This document shows, in pieces, positions 12,724-24,427 of a stretch of DNA of 64,000 nt. Source of the DNA: Diplosphaera chodatii (Eukaryota > Chlorophyta > Trebouxiophyceae > Prasiolales > Stichococcaceae); NCBI GenBank assembly GCA_032358165.1, contig JAALGY010000023.1, positions 3,495,197-3,559,196 on the forward strand. The letters run 5' to 3'. The position numbers were made by a program, and so were the translations under genes. The notes below the pieces were generated by a model, which was not told the origin of the DNA, did not search any database, and worked only from the letters and a program-made list of their open reading frames with translations. How positions within the stretch are numbered: position 1 is the stretch's first letter; each line of letters starts with the position of its first letter.

Positions 12724-15700
12724 ATGGGCCCGCCAGCAGCATGCCTCTGGCAAATGCCGCACGGCGCTGCACTGGGCGCCACCATGGGGGCCAGGCTGCC
12801 CGTGCCAGCCTCAGCCCGCCAGTTCAGCATGAACAGCAGGGGGTTCGCTGCCGCTGCAGCGTCAGCAGCAGGAGGCTGCGGCAGCGTCGGGCAGCATGGG
12901 CTTGGCCTGCGGTCCACCCCGCATGTGCCGCAGGTGTGTGCTGTGCTGACGTTAGGCAGCCCAGATCAGCACCGTAACCGTCACGAAGTACGTCGAAACA
13001 AGCTTTGCTAGTGCCTGCAGGGCGCCTGTGCATGGCCGCGCACAAGGTGTGGCGCCGCAAAGTCTGCGCCTGCGCCAGCGGCTGACCAGGGGACGGCAAC
13101 CCCGCCGCCGCAGCAGAGCGCGGCGCCGCTCAGCCGTGAGGAGCACAACAAGCTGCAGGCTGCGGCGTTCAGCGACCCCGCCAGAGTGCAGAGGTCCCTG
13201 CAGCCGCCTGATGAGGAAATGCAGAAGGTGAGTCTGGCTATGGTTTCTCCAGCCCTTGTCCAGAGGCACTGCCGGCAGCAGTGCAGGGCACCTACCTCAT
13301 CATGCATAGCAGGTTGGGCTATCTGCCGACATGAGCGTGCTGCTTCGACAGAGGCTGGAGCGCATCGCAGCAGCGGTGCCGGGTCTTGGGCCCGCCTCAA
13401 GAGTGATCGACGTCGGCTGTGGCGCAGGCGCCCTGATACCATACCTGCAGGTGCAGATATGCAAGAAGGTTGCTTGCCGAAGCTCTCTGCTTGCATCACA
13501 CCACCTCTGCTGTTGGTGCTAGCCGCTGTTGAGGCGTTGCACACACACGGGGCAGGCTGACAGGAGGTGTCACGTGTGTGGTCTGAACCGCAATCCGTCA
13601 TGCTCCATATGTTGGTGACGTGCGTCTGTCCGTATGCTCCATACATTGATGTCGTGCTTCAGCCGAAAGCTTCATGTTGACGGTCCACGCTGCTGTGGCA
13701 CGACAGGCGCAGGGCGTGCGGGATATTCTCGCAGTGGACCTGGCGCAGCCGATGCTGGACGCGGTCGCGCAGCGGCACCCGCCGCCCGGCAGCCCTGACA
13801 CCGAGCTCGGGGTGAGTGCTTGACACATCTGCTGCCGCTGCAGTTGCTTCAGCTTGCGGCAGCTGAATGTGCACCTTGCGCAAGGGCGTCCAACTGGGTG
13901 CTATGCACATGCCCTGAGCTCTGCATTGGTGCCGCTTGATGCAGACCCATAGCGAAGCATAAGCTGCCCACGCCACTTCGTCTGCCCTGGGTTCCCACCA
14001 CTGCGCTCCTCTCCAGCTGTGGCACACCATGCTGCATGCAGACGTGTCTCAGCAGCACCTACCAGTCTCCCTCTCTGCTGCAGGTGCGGACCTGGTGCGG
14101 AGACATTGTTGACCTGCCAGCCGCCGAGGGCCCAGTGGATGCAATATTCTTCAATTCCAGCTTTGCCCACATGCACGACCAGCGCGCGGCGTTGTGGGCG
14201 GCGTGCCGTCTGCTGCGGCCGGGCGGCCACATCGTTCTGGCGCATCCCCTGGGCAGGTGCGGTTATCACACCATGCAGCGGCAAGTGTTTGCGTACTAGC
14301 GCATGCCGTTGTTGCTGCTGCTAGTGCGTACCCTGATGATAGTCAGCAGCGAACCTGCCGCAGCGGGAGCCTGCAGAGCACAAAAGACAGTGCAACTTCG
14401 AGCACATGACAGGATCATGTTGCTGTGTAGCAGCTGCTGTCCATGCATATCCTCAGGATACACACAGGCTGTGCGCTCATGGACAAGGCGTCTTTCCCGT
14501 ACAGGTTCTGGAGCAGCAGGCTGACGCAGCAGGACCCCAAGCAGGTGCCGCACCTTCTGCCGGGCGTAGCAGAACTGCAGCAGCTGATCCACGACCTGCC
14601 GCTGCACAGTGCCGACGCACAGAGCCTCCGCAACAGCCTGTACCCTGACGGCTCGCTGCCGGATGGCATGTACCTGAGGGTCCTGCAGGCGATCCCTGAC
14701 TTCTGACAGCATGTGTATTTTGCATTGCATCTGCCTGTGCATGCCAAGAGTACAACAAACCCGGTCAGCATTATTGGCGGGTGGCTGCCAGCAACCTTAT
14801 TTGGCAGTGATGGTCGACCGTTAAGCTGGTGATCTCAAGTTGTACAGGTGCCAGAGGGCTATGTCTTCGATAACATGTACTACAACTGGAACCTCATTGA
14901 CACGGTGAGGACAGCAGCCGGCACTTTGCAATCCCTGCCCTACATCATGCATAATCGCCTCTGACATTGCCAGCAGTTCGTTGGTGCCAGCCAGTGACCC
15001 AGTGGACCACAAGCCTCCCGGTGCTGCTCATGGCAGGGCACATACCGTGTCTTCACACATGACGGCTTCAAGCTGCGGCGTCAGCCCCAGCCCATCGTCT
15101 GGAAGGCGGAGGTCATCACGGGGTTCGGCAACCGCCAGAAGGGCCTGGTGAGCTGCAGGCTTCGGCTCAATATCACCTGTGCTGCGTTGCCGGCAACTTG
15201 GCAGCGAGCTCTGGCCGCTGAATTGCCCTTTTGGAAGCGTTCTGTCAGTCGACTGCCTGCATGTTCCACTGCAGGGCATGTATGTTCAGCACTGCAGTGG
15301 CTGGGCACCCTCACGCACCCCCCGCACCATTTGTGCATGAGGGGTACCTAGTAGCATAGTAGCGGGCGCGCTGGGGGTGGTGGAATCGCATTCAGACCGA
15401 TGCCAAAGAAGCTTGCAGCTCTGATGCTATGTATCTGATCTGCTGCAGCTGCCAATGGCCAACCTGGACACACAGGACTGCCGCAGGCGCTTGGGGCAGT
15501 GCTTCGACCTGCCAGGGGACCCCGTAGCTGACGCCATCACGCCGCGGCTCTGGCAGATGCCTGCTGGCATGTACTTTGGGTGCGCTGCAGGACATCTGGC
15601 CTGCTCTCAGCATAGCATGCTGGCAAGCCTTGACTTCAGCTGTCAAATCGTAGCAGGGCTTGCTGCGTTGCATGAAATGCGCCTGATGAGTGTCAGTTGG

Positions 15701-17744
15701 CCATCGCTGCTGCAGATTTGCGAAGCTGGACAGGGGCAGCAACTCTGGTCGACCTGACGCTGACTTTGAGACATGCAGCATGATCATGAGCATCAGTGAG
15801 CGTGCAGCACAGGCAGACGACGACAGCGTCACAGTCGAGGTACCTGAGCTTGCGACGCAAGCTGATGATAGAAGGGAAAACATTTTCAGTATGCACGCTA
15901 CCCGGAGGTGTCGACTGTGAGGTCTCATGTATATATTGCATGCAGGTGCACGTCTTTGACCATGAGTTTTCCTCAGACTTCATTGGGCTCAAGATGTACG
16001 TCCAAGTCTGTGGATTCCTCAGGTAGACCAGCCCGTCAATCGTCATCCAGTGCTCCTGCTTGCTCTATGGGCAACAGCCCGCCTTGCCACACCGCCTGCT
16101 GGGGATGGCAGTACTTGAACAGCAGCAGCCTACTGCACAGCAAGTCTGGCAGGCTGACAGTCTGACAGTCGTTCAGCGTGATCAGCTCGCAGACTCGTCG
16201 TCGCTGTAGTGCCCTTGAACAACCATGACAGCAAGCTATGAGTCGACTTTGTTGCTGTGCACCTGCTGTGCAGGCCCGAGCTGGAGCTTGATGACACGTC
16301 AGCGCAGCTGGCGCAGCTTCACACAGACATAGGTGCGGCTCCACATCTGGGAGGCAGTGCATATGTCACCAAGGTATTCCTATCCTTCAGACTGTTTGGT
16401 GCCTTTATTTGCCGAGCAATGACGTCCAAATTAACGGTGCTGTAGATCTGGCAAGGGTGCAGCTGGCGTTGCCAACGCCTCAGAAGTGGAAGACGTCAGG
16501 TCTCGTTCCAGCATGCTGACGACCCTATTGCCAAACTACAGCGAGAGGCGGCAGCTCGGCGTCAGCCACAGGCAGGGTCTGTGTTTTGAGTCTATGAAGC
16601 TCATGTGCTAACGAACGCTCTATATAGGCATTGCGCTGACCAGGTGGTGCGATCATCAGCAGCTGGCTTGGAGTAACTTTCGACCACGCTTGATGCTGCA
16701 GGGCACGTCGCGAGCGTCGCAGCTGCCTGTCAACATGTACGACGTGCTGCTGTACAACAAGGTGGCTGACGTGCTGAATGCGCAGCCCAAGCGCAACAAA
16801 CTTGCGACCTTCTCCGCAGTAGGTAAGGTGCACCAGTGCGGCAGAGATGCAACGCGTAGGTGTGTGAGACCTGTCATTCGTCCTGCTGACAAGGGCATGT
16901 ACTACGATGTACTGCAGGACACTGTCACCTACTTCATATCTGCATGAGGAATGATGTGTGCAAGCTATCTGCCTGCTGTGCCTGCACTGCAGCGAAGGCA
17001 CTGGACATTCCAGTCACAAAGGTGACACAAGCGGTACGTGCAGCAGGCAGCAGGGGTATCACCGCTGGCATGCCAGATGTTCACCAAGAGACCCTTGACG
17101 CCGCTGCTCACTCCGCCTTCCTTGACAATCTGGCATACCTCGTGGGTGACGACATCACCAGGAACATACCTCAAGGGTGCGCATGTGTCCATGTGCTGAC
17201 GGCTGCTGCTCAATATACCTAGGGTCGTCGTTGCGCGTCACAAGTGGCAGAGCTTGTCATGGGTGGGTGGAAATACCTGCTGCATCCCAGCTGACAATAA
17301 GATTGATGTTGATGGCACTTGCGGAGAGTAGACGGCTGAAAAAGAATGTCACGCAAATAGCAGGCTGCACTGCAGAGACACAACATGTGCGCGTGTTTGC
17401 AGGGAGCTGCGGGAGCGCATAGAGGCAGCACTGCCATCTGATGACTTTCTACACGTCAACATCCTGCAGTACCGTTATCTTGCACACGCCCCACTGGGCC
17501 GTCCCTTGACACGAAACGAGGTGCGGGCAGAGACCACATTGGACGGTGATGTCTCGTAGCATGTCAGGTACTATCTGGCTGCTCTGTATGTGGCTGTGAT
17601 GATATCTTTCGCCAACTCTGCTCTATGTTCATGTGCCAGGTGGCGGGTTCGTGTGTCCATTCAATCGACATCAAGCGCGTGCGGCAGATCGAGCTGAACG
17701 CCATAGCTATTCTGAGGGACAACGTACAGAAGGGGCTGCAGTAG
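12724..17744 (+). CDS. Copy 4: methyltransferase-flavokinase-sigma fusion with damaged kinase motif and possible frameshift
   Basis: All 17 modules are present. The leader is 12724-12933, with a typical plastid-type Ala/Ser/Arg composition, followed by exon 2 at 13021-13227 (LSREEHNKLQAAAFSDP). Methyltransferase exons are 13352-13450 (RVIDVGCGAG), 13707-13811 and 14084-14256; linker 14505-14688; VPEGYVFDNMYYNW 14848-14904. Kinase exons are 15037-15147, 15449-15579, 15716-15839, 15946-16022, 16274-16332 and from about 16448. PTAN has become PMAN (LPMANL), losing the conserved Thr, so kinase activity is doubtful. After LALPTPQKWK the frame runs into a stop near 16521, while the matching linker continues one base out of frame (AARRQPQ), which indicates a +1 shift near 16488 or an unusual splice. 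Sigma exons are 16702-16822, 16993-17176, 17403-17520 and 17640-17744, with KRVRQIELNA, close to canonical sigma region 4.2. About 700 residues if intact. Confidence 0.78.
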
Positions 17745-18608
17745 GCCTGTGCAACGACTGCAACCTTGCAGCAGGTTGAATGGAGCCGCCAGAAACACTC
17801 CCAAAATGAATCACATGAATTGATAGTAGGCCGGCCCGAATGGAGTGATCCACATCAAGCACTGTACACATCTCATTTGACATGCACTATTCGAAGGTCT
17901 GGATGACGCACGGCATCCTTGTACTGCTGCCACGCTGCTTCATATGGCATTCTGGGATCAGACCGCATGCCCTGCTGCTCTGGGACGCCCAAAGCTAGCT
18001 CGTGTACATGGGATCTAGGCTGAGTGTTCAAGTGTGCAGAGATGGTTGCACTGGTGCAAAGCAGCTGCTGCAATGCTGCTGGCATTTCACTGCAGCCAGG
18101 TTGCACATGCACAAAGCAGCTCCCACAGGAGGGGCACCGCACTCATTGTCATGTTTCACCCTTAAATATCAGGACTGCTTGACGCTCACCGCACCAATTT
18201 ATATCTGAAGCTGCATGAGCATTTTCTGAGATCAGTCGCACGGCTGTGGCTCCGCTACAACGATGTTGCACTTGTAGATCAGCCGTTCGAACGGTCCGCT
18301 GAAGGCGTTGCAGGCGAGATGGCCCCAGGGTCGTCTCGACTGCCGTGAGATACATGTTACACAATGCGGAACCTCAATAGCTATAAGCCACTTGTCTCCG
18401 TCATGGTTTCTTCTGCATGCCAGCCAGATGCTCGTAGCTGTATATCTAGGTCGCCTGTTTGTGTTTGGGTCCAGTGAACCAACATCAGCAGTCAGCCCAA
18501 ACGTCACCTCCAGATCACGCTGCGGGAGACACAACCCACATGGAAGGCCTGCGGTCTGCAAGCAAGCTCTAAAGTAGCCGGCTGCAGCCGCGCCAGCCAT
18601 CCAGTATC
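17745..18608. other. Intergenic gap between copies 4 and 5
   Basis: No exon was recognised. A repeated upstream element lies at about 18263-18302. Confidence 0.5.
18263..18302 (+). promoter_or_regulatory. Repeated upstream element, copy 5
   Basis: TTGCACTTGTAGATCAGCC is followed by TTCGAACGGTCCGCTGA. The second part is identical over 17 bases to a site at 34556 upstream of the FAD/Rieske gene. It lies about 310 bases before the copy 5 start. Confidence 0.45.
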
Positions 18609-21600
18609 ATGGCGTTGCTGCCTGCATGCATGCGCTCAGGGCAATGCCTCACTGCTGACGCCACTACCAGCAGCAAATTGCGCCGGCCAGCATGGTACTC
18701 AAACAACCTGCAATGTTTGACACCGCTGAAGCGGTCAGGATTCATGAGCTGCGGCGCATTCAGGCGGCGTGGCATCGGCCCACTGTTTGCCGCGCAGGTT
18801 GGCACTGCTGTTGCCTCTGAACGATCTTATCAGCACGGTACCAACAACAGCTCAGAATCATGCTTTGCACTCCGCATAAGATCGCCGACGTGTGCTGCAC
18901 ATACAGAGCGCAGCGGATGTGCCATGGCGGCAGACGCGCGCAGGGGGAACCGTGGTGCTGAGCCGCGAGCAGCACAACGCAATGCAAGCCGCCGTGTTCA
19001 GCAAGCCTGCCACTGTCGAAAAGATGATGCAGTCGCCAGAGGCGCTGGATAGGAGCGCTCAAAAGGTGCATGTTGCCTCAGGCCGTGGAGATCGACTGTG
19101 ATCTCCATTATGCACTGCGGCGGCGGCAACCATCGATCTGGCAGTCAACTGCACACCTCACGAAGCAATACACGATTGTGCCGTGCCCAGCAACCGTGTG
19201 CTGGCTGGGACAGGTGCTGCAGCGCATCGTGGCAGCAGTTCCTGAACTTGGACCAGATGCCAGGGTCATCACTGTTGGCTTCGGCACCATCGTCCTGATA
19301 CCATACCTGCAGGTGCACCTTCCCCTCTCAGACGGGAAAGCACGCGCTTTGCAGCTGACTACATCCGCCATGCTGTCGACACACTCTGCTGCAGCATGTG
19401 TGTGCCAAACGCACAGTGGCCTATGTGCTGTCGCCCAAATGCAGGATAAGCCGACTCCTTATGAATTACACACTGCTGGCCACAGGCGCGTGGGGTGCAG
19501 GACATCCTCATGTTGGACCTGGCGCAGCCGATGCTAGACGCGGTGGCGCAGCGGCACCCGCCGCCCAGCATCCTCGGCAACGAGCCAGGAGTGCGCACAC
19601 GGACTGTTCATTGCCGTTCACCGCTGGGGCCGTCATGCCACTATTTGAACCAGATGTTGCACATCTGCTATCTAGGTGAACTCATCTGCGTCTGGCAGTC
19701 CTGAGTGCGCTCGATTGCATCACGCACAGGTACGCACATGGTGCGGCGACATAGTCGACCTGCCAGCAGCCCAGGGGCCCGCCGACGCGGTGTTCTTCAA
19801 CGCCAGCTTCGGTCATGTGCACGACCAGCACGAGGCGCTGTGGGCGGCGTGCCGCCTGCTGCGGCCGGGCGGCCACATCGCCATCAGCCATCCTAGTGGC
19901 ATGTCAGCAGCTACGCTACACTGTCTTCTGCTGTATACCTGCACAATGACTCTGCTGCAGCAGTCTGTAAGCATGCAACGTGCTAACTGAGGTAGGCTCG
20001 TCTTGAGCATGGTGCCTCACACACTACGTACGTTTGGAACTGCTTTGCACAACAAAGCACCTGAGCTGAGAAATGGGTTGCTATATGCAGCGCATGGTGC
20101 TGTCCGCTGTTGCGGTGGCACCACACACATGTGCGGCATGCTCTGCCGGGGGTGGCCGAGCTGCAGCGGCTGATCCACGACCTGCACGACCTGCCGCTGA
20201 GGTGTGCGGATCCGAAGCGCCTGCATGCCAGGCTGTACCCTGACGGCGCCTGTTCGGACGGCACCTACTTGCGGGTTCTGCAGGTGATGGCCTCTACCCT
20301 CTCTGTATACCCTGTTTACTTGTCAGTACTGAAGGAGCTTGGTTAGTTGGTCGTGCTGCACCTTGATTAGCATGAGATTGATATGAACTATTGTATGTAC
20401 GTGTGACTGCCAGGTACTGGAGGGATATGCGTTCGAGAGCATGTACCACAACGCCAGCAGCTGCAAGGAGTACAGTGCTTCAGTGTGATACTCATACATG
20501 CCTCACTATTGACCTCGTGTTCTGCTGCCGCAATGCGCATGTTTTGCTGTCCACCACTTCTTTCATGTCATCACAATCTCTGGTGTCTTGCTGGTATGGT
20601 AGACATCTGTCAACAATGTTGCCATGCATCAAGCAAGCGCCGCCTTTACAGTGTCAACAGCTCTACAAACAGGACTCGGTAGAAGTCAACAAGGTCCGAA
20701 GTGAGCCCCAGCCGGTCTTCTGGAGGTCGAAGGTCGTCAGGGGCTTTGGCCATAGCAGCAGGGACCTACTGAGGAACAGAGTGCTTCGGGGATGCAGCCG
20801 ACCCTGCAACGAGGTTGGCGTTGCAAAAGCTGCCGTCTGCGTCAAAAACACATACAGCACACTGTGCCGCACTCACTATTGGATTTGCAACCGAGCTGTA
20901 GTTGAGATGCAGCAATGTTGTAGCATCAAGAAACATGCAGCAGGTGCACTGACCCTTGTTGCTCTCGGCTTCAGGAGACCGCCGCCAAAGACCCGCTGCA
21001 CACAAAGCAGCAGTGCTTTCACCTGGCGGGGGATCCCAGAGCCGACACCACCATGCCATGGCTCTGGCGAATGTCCACTGGTGTATACTTCGGGTGCGGT
21101 GCCTAGTTTCAGCCATGCAATCACGTTAAGTGAATGGTACTGTTGCATTTCTTTGTGGAACTCTACGCTGCATCAACATAGTGGTGCGATCTGCTCACAT
21201 TCGCCTCGCTATGGATCTGCAACACACCCCTCATCAGCTGACCATGCAGCATCATTGCGGCGTGACACCGTGTCAAGTATCGCTCTCATCTGCACTGAAA
21301 CTGGTGCAGGTTCGCAAAGCTGAGCCACTTGCGGAAAGGGGCCAGGTGCCACCGCCCAGACGTAGATTGCAAGGTACACAGCATGGTTATGATCATCCGC
21401 AGGCACCCGACAATGGCAGTCGGCGGCTGTGTCGTCAGGGTTGAGGTACTGGACGTCTCGCATGCCAATGGTGAACCCTACAGCATATCATGATAAGATG
21501 CGCACGCTGATATCAGGACACTTACAAGCTGCGCGCGGTGGCTTGCAGGTGCAGGTCTTCGATCACACCTACTCCTCCACCTTCTATGGGTTCGACATGT

Positions 21601-23439
21601 CAGTGCTGATCTGCGGGTTTCTCAGGTACAGTGTCACTTGATGGAGACCCTGGCTGATGTCGCATTCTTACACGCAGCCCTGTTCTGTCCTGCTGCTGAA
21701 ACAGCTCAGCCTGATAGCATGCCACCACAGTGCGTGGCTACATTGTAAGGCTGCTTGTCCTTACATAATGGCTGGTCAGCCCCGCCCATGTAGCACCAGG
21801 GCTGGCAGGACCACCCGACCATGCATAATGCTGCTGCTGAGTAGTGCTGCTGGCTTGCAGGCCAGAGATTAGCTTTGACAGCCTATCAGCACACAGGGCT
21901 CAGGTTCTCACTGATATAGGTAAGATGGACCGCCAGACATGCCAGGTTGGTTGAAGATGCCTGTGCAATAAGGTGACTACCTCCCGCCTTTCCAGCATCA
22001 TGGTGAGTGCTCTGCAAGACTACAAGAACACAAGAAGGTTCAACCCTCGCAGGCATGGTAAGGGCGCAGCTGGCATTGCCGCAGCCACAGAGCTGGAAGC
22101 AGACCAACTTCCAGCCCATCGAGGCTTATCTTGCATACCCAAAGCAGCGGGCAGCAGGGCATCAGCAGGTAGCTAATACTAGGACCCCGACACCGTGTGT
22201 ATGGACGGTGATGCATACCCAGCCTGCCTCTATCCTGTTCAGCATCGGATGCGTGGGCAAGGCATGAGCAGCATGAGCATCAATGGTCAGGATTGATGCG
22301 CAGGATAATTGGAGCGGGGTGCTGCTGCCAGCAAGCATGTATGAGGTGTGCTTGTATAACAGGGCGGCCAGCACATTGAACGCGCAGCTGGGGCGTGATC
22401 ACCCAGCGACGTTTGGCGATATTGGTGTGTCCCAGCATGTCACCCAGATCTAGTGTTAAGCTTGCATGGATGTAGATTTTGGGGCAAATGCATTGGCTAT
22501 CATCTCATCTGGCATGGCGGTCAAGTGCGTCTACTGTGTCATGTGTGCTGCTAAGCTGTGTTCCATTGCGTCCATTGCAGCAAGGGTGCTGGCCCTGCCA
22601 GTCACCAGGGTCGTGCACCAGCTGTGTGCGTCAAGTGAGGGTGACAGCCTCAGCACGCCAGCGGGTGCGTCTCAGTCCAGGAAGTCTGGCGCGTTTGCCA
22701 GCTTGGTGTACAGTCTGGCATCCGAGTGCGGCATCATCATCGATGCCTGCCCTCGGCTGTGAGCATGCAGTGTTGGTCGTGGCATCTGTACTTGCATTCC
22801 GCACCATCTAGGAACGACCTGCTTTCCTGCTTTCCATGCGGGTTGTTGCTTGATGCCAATGCTGGCAGCTCATCCGCTCTGCATTGTTGCAATAATGCCG
22901 CCTGTCATATGGCTACTAGCGCATTTCAGGCGTCGCTGGGCATGCAGTCGCACCGAGTATGCATGGCAGTCTGGTCACAATTCAACATGCAACAGGGTAC
23001 TAACATAACCAAGCTGCTCTGACTGTTCACCTGAATGACCCGGCGGCCCAACATTGTGCCCTCTCTGCATGTGTAGGCGTTTCCCAGAGCTGGTATCCCT
23101 GTTCCTAGAGGAGATGGAGCGGCGCCCACACAATGTTCTGTTCTATCGATATGGCCTGCACCCAGCTGCGCACAGGCGGCCTCTCGCTGCCGGAGAGGTA
23201 CGGACCATGACGCACCCTCGTGGCAGTGGCAGGTGTTGAGTCCCATCCGCCGTCAGCACCCCCAAGAACATCAACATGTATACGGACTTCCATGTTGATG
23301 CTTTGATATTATGGCCTTCAAGCAGATCGGGGATCTATACGGCCTCAAGGCTGCACGTGTGCGGCAGATCGAGCGCAGCGCCATCGAGTTGCTCAGGGAA
23401 GCGCTGCGCTCGGAGCTGGAGCCTGCAGATGACAGTTGA
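18609..23439 (+). CDS. Copy 5: fusion with degraded methyltransferase and kinase motifs but canonical sigma region 4
   Basis: The leader is 18609-18797 (MALLPACMRS), exon 2 is 18907-19065. Methyltransferase exons are 19214-19312, 19486-19590 and 19740-19902. SAM motif I reads RVITVGFGTIVL, losing the acidic residue and a glycine. Linker 20091-20283 carries a small HDL duplication. The VPEGY exon (from 20414) is altered to VLEGYAFES, and its donor and the donor after the next exon (near 20773) are not recognisable. Kinase exon 20975-21093 has lost PTAN altogether (ETAAKDP); later ones are 21310-21445, 21549-21625, 21861-21919 and 22053-22168. Sigma exons are 22304-22424, 22581-22758, 23077-23197 (NVLFYRYGLHPAA) and 23326-23439 (LYGLKAARVRQIERSAIELL), the closest match to sigma-70 region 4 in the array. 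Selection may now act mainly on the sigma part, if the gene is expressed. Confidence 0.75.
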
Positions 23440-24427
23440 GCGGCACACGCGGCATGCTGCGTCATGCTTCACATTGCACACTGAAGATGCAACAAGCGGC
23501 ATGGCTGGGGCAGTGTCCAGTTTAAAGATTGGGTCGATCAGAGGCCTGCGGAAAATTGCTGGTGACTGGTGCGGCCGGCAGGCACCACGTTTTCTTGGGC
23601 TTTGTGCACAATGCCGCCGCCGGCTCGCAGAGGATATACGCAGAAGTGCGCAGCGCGGCAGGCTGGGCATGGACCGATGCCGTGTGACCCTGGTAGCAGG
23701 CAGCTGCTGGCGTGTGCTGCTGCTGCTATGTGTATGGAGGCACTTGATATGTAGTGACAGCTATGATGCCTTGGAGGCTTGACAGTGGTGCACGCACCTA
23801 GAATTAGTGCTGCATTCAGTGCATGAACAACGTCATGACATGCACGGCTCTGCACATGCGACCAGCTGAGAAGCGCGACAGGGCAGACTGTGGCATCCAC
23901 AAATCTCTGCCGTGATCACTATCATCTGCCTACCGCAAACCACTGCGCGCCTGAGTTTGCAACTTGGGTCCTCTCCCCGATGTGATGTGCGCACACAATT
24001 TTCTGCAGAACTGCAGGCTGTCATGGTGCTGGGCGTCTGGACTGCTGAGAGCGACATAAACAACGTGCTTCTTATGCTGACATGTTGCATGCGTGTTGTA
24101 AGAAGGGCTGCACTTGCAGATCACCTTGTCAACAGAGCCGCTGACCGAATAGCTGTGGGACAGCGGAGAGGATCAAGTGACATCGCAGACCTGTGTGCTT
24201 GGTCCTTACGCTGACATCGATGTGGGTTATGCACAGCTGCATGCTGTGCAAACACACTGCACTTGCACATGCAGGGCCTCGGACTGTCCGAGGCAGTCCT
24301 GAGCACATCACATGAGGATGGGACACCTCACCGGACTCCTCGAGCACATCAACTCCGCTGCGTCACCATGCGCATGGTTTGATAGGATCTCGAGGCTACA
24401 GCATGCCGTAGTAAATACCTCAAAGCC
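23440..24427. other. Intergenic gap between copies 5 and 6
   Basis: The longest gap in the array. No exon was recognised. It contains two versions of the repeated upstream element, at about 24107-24143 and 24256-24293. Confidence 0.5.
24256..24293 (+). promoter_or_regulatory. Repeated upstream element, copy 6 (second version at 24107-24143)
   Basis: CTGCACTTGCACATGCAGG is followed by the perfect palindrome CCTCGGACTGTCCGAGG. An additional variant at 24107-24143 keeps CTGCACTTGCAGATCACC and GCCGCTGA. They lie about 140 and 290 bases before the copy 6 start. Confidence 0.4.
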
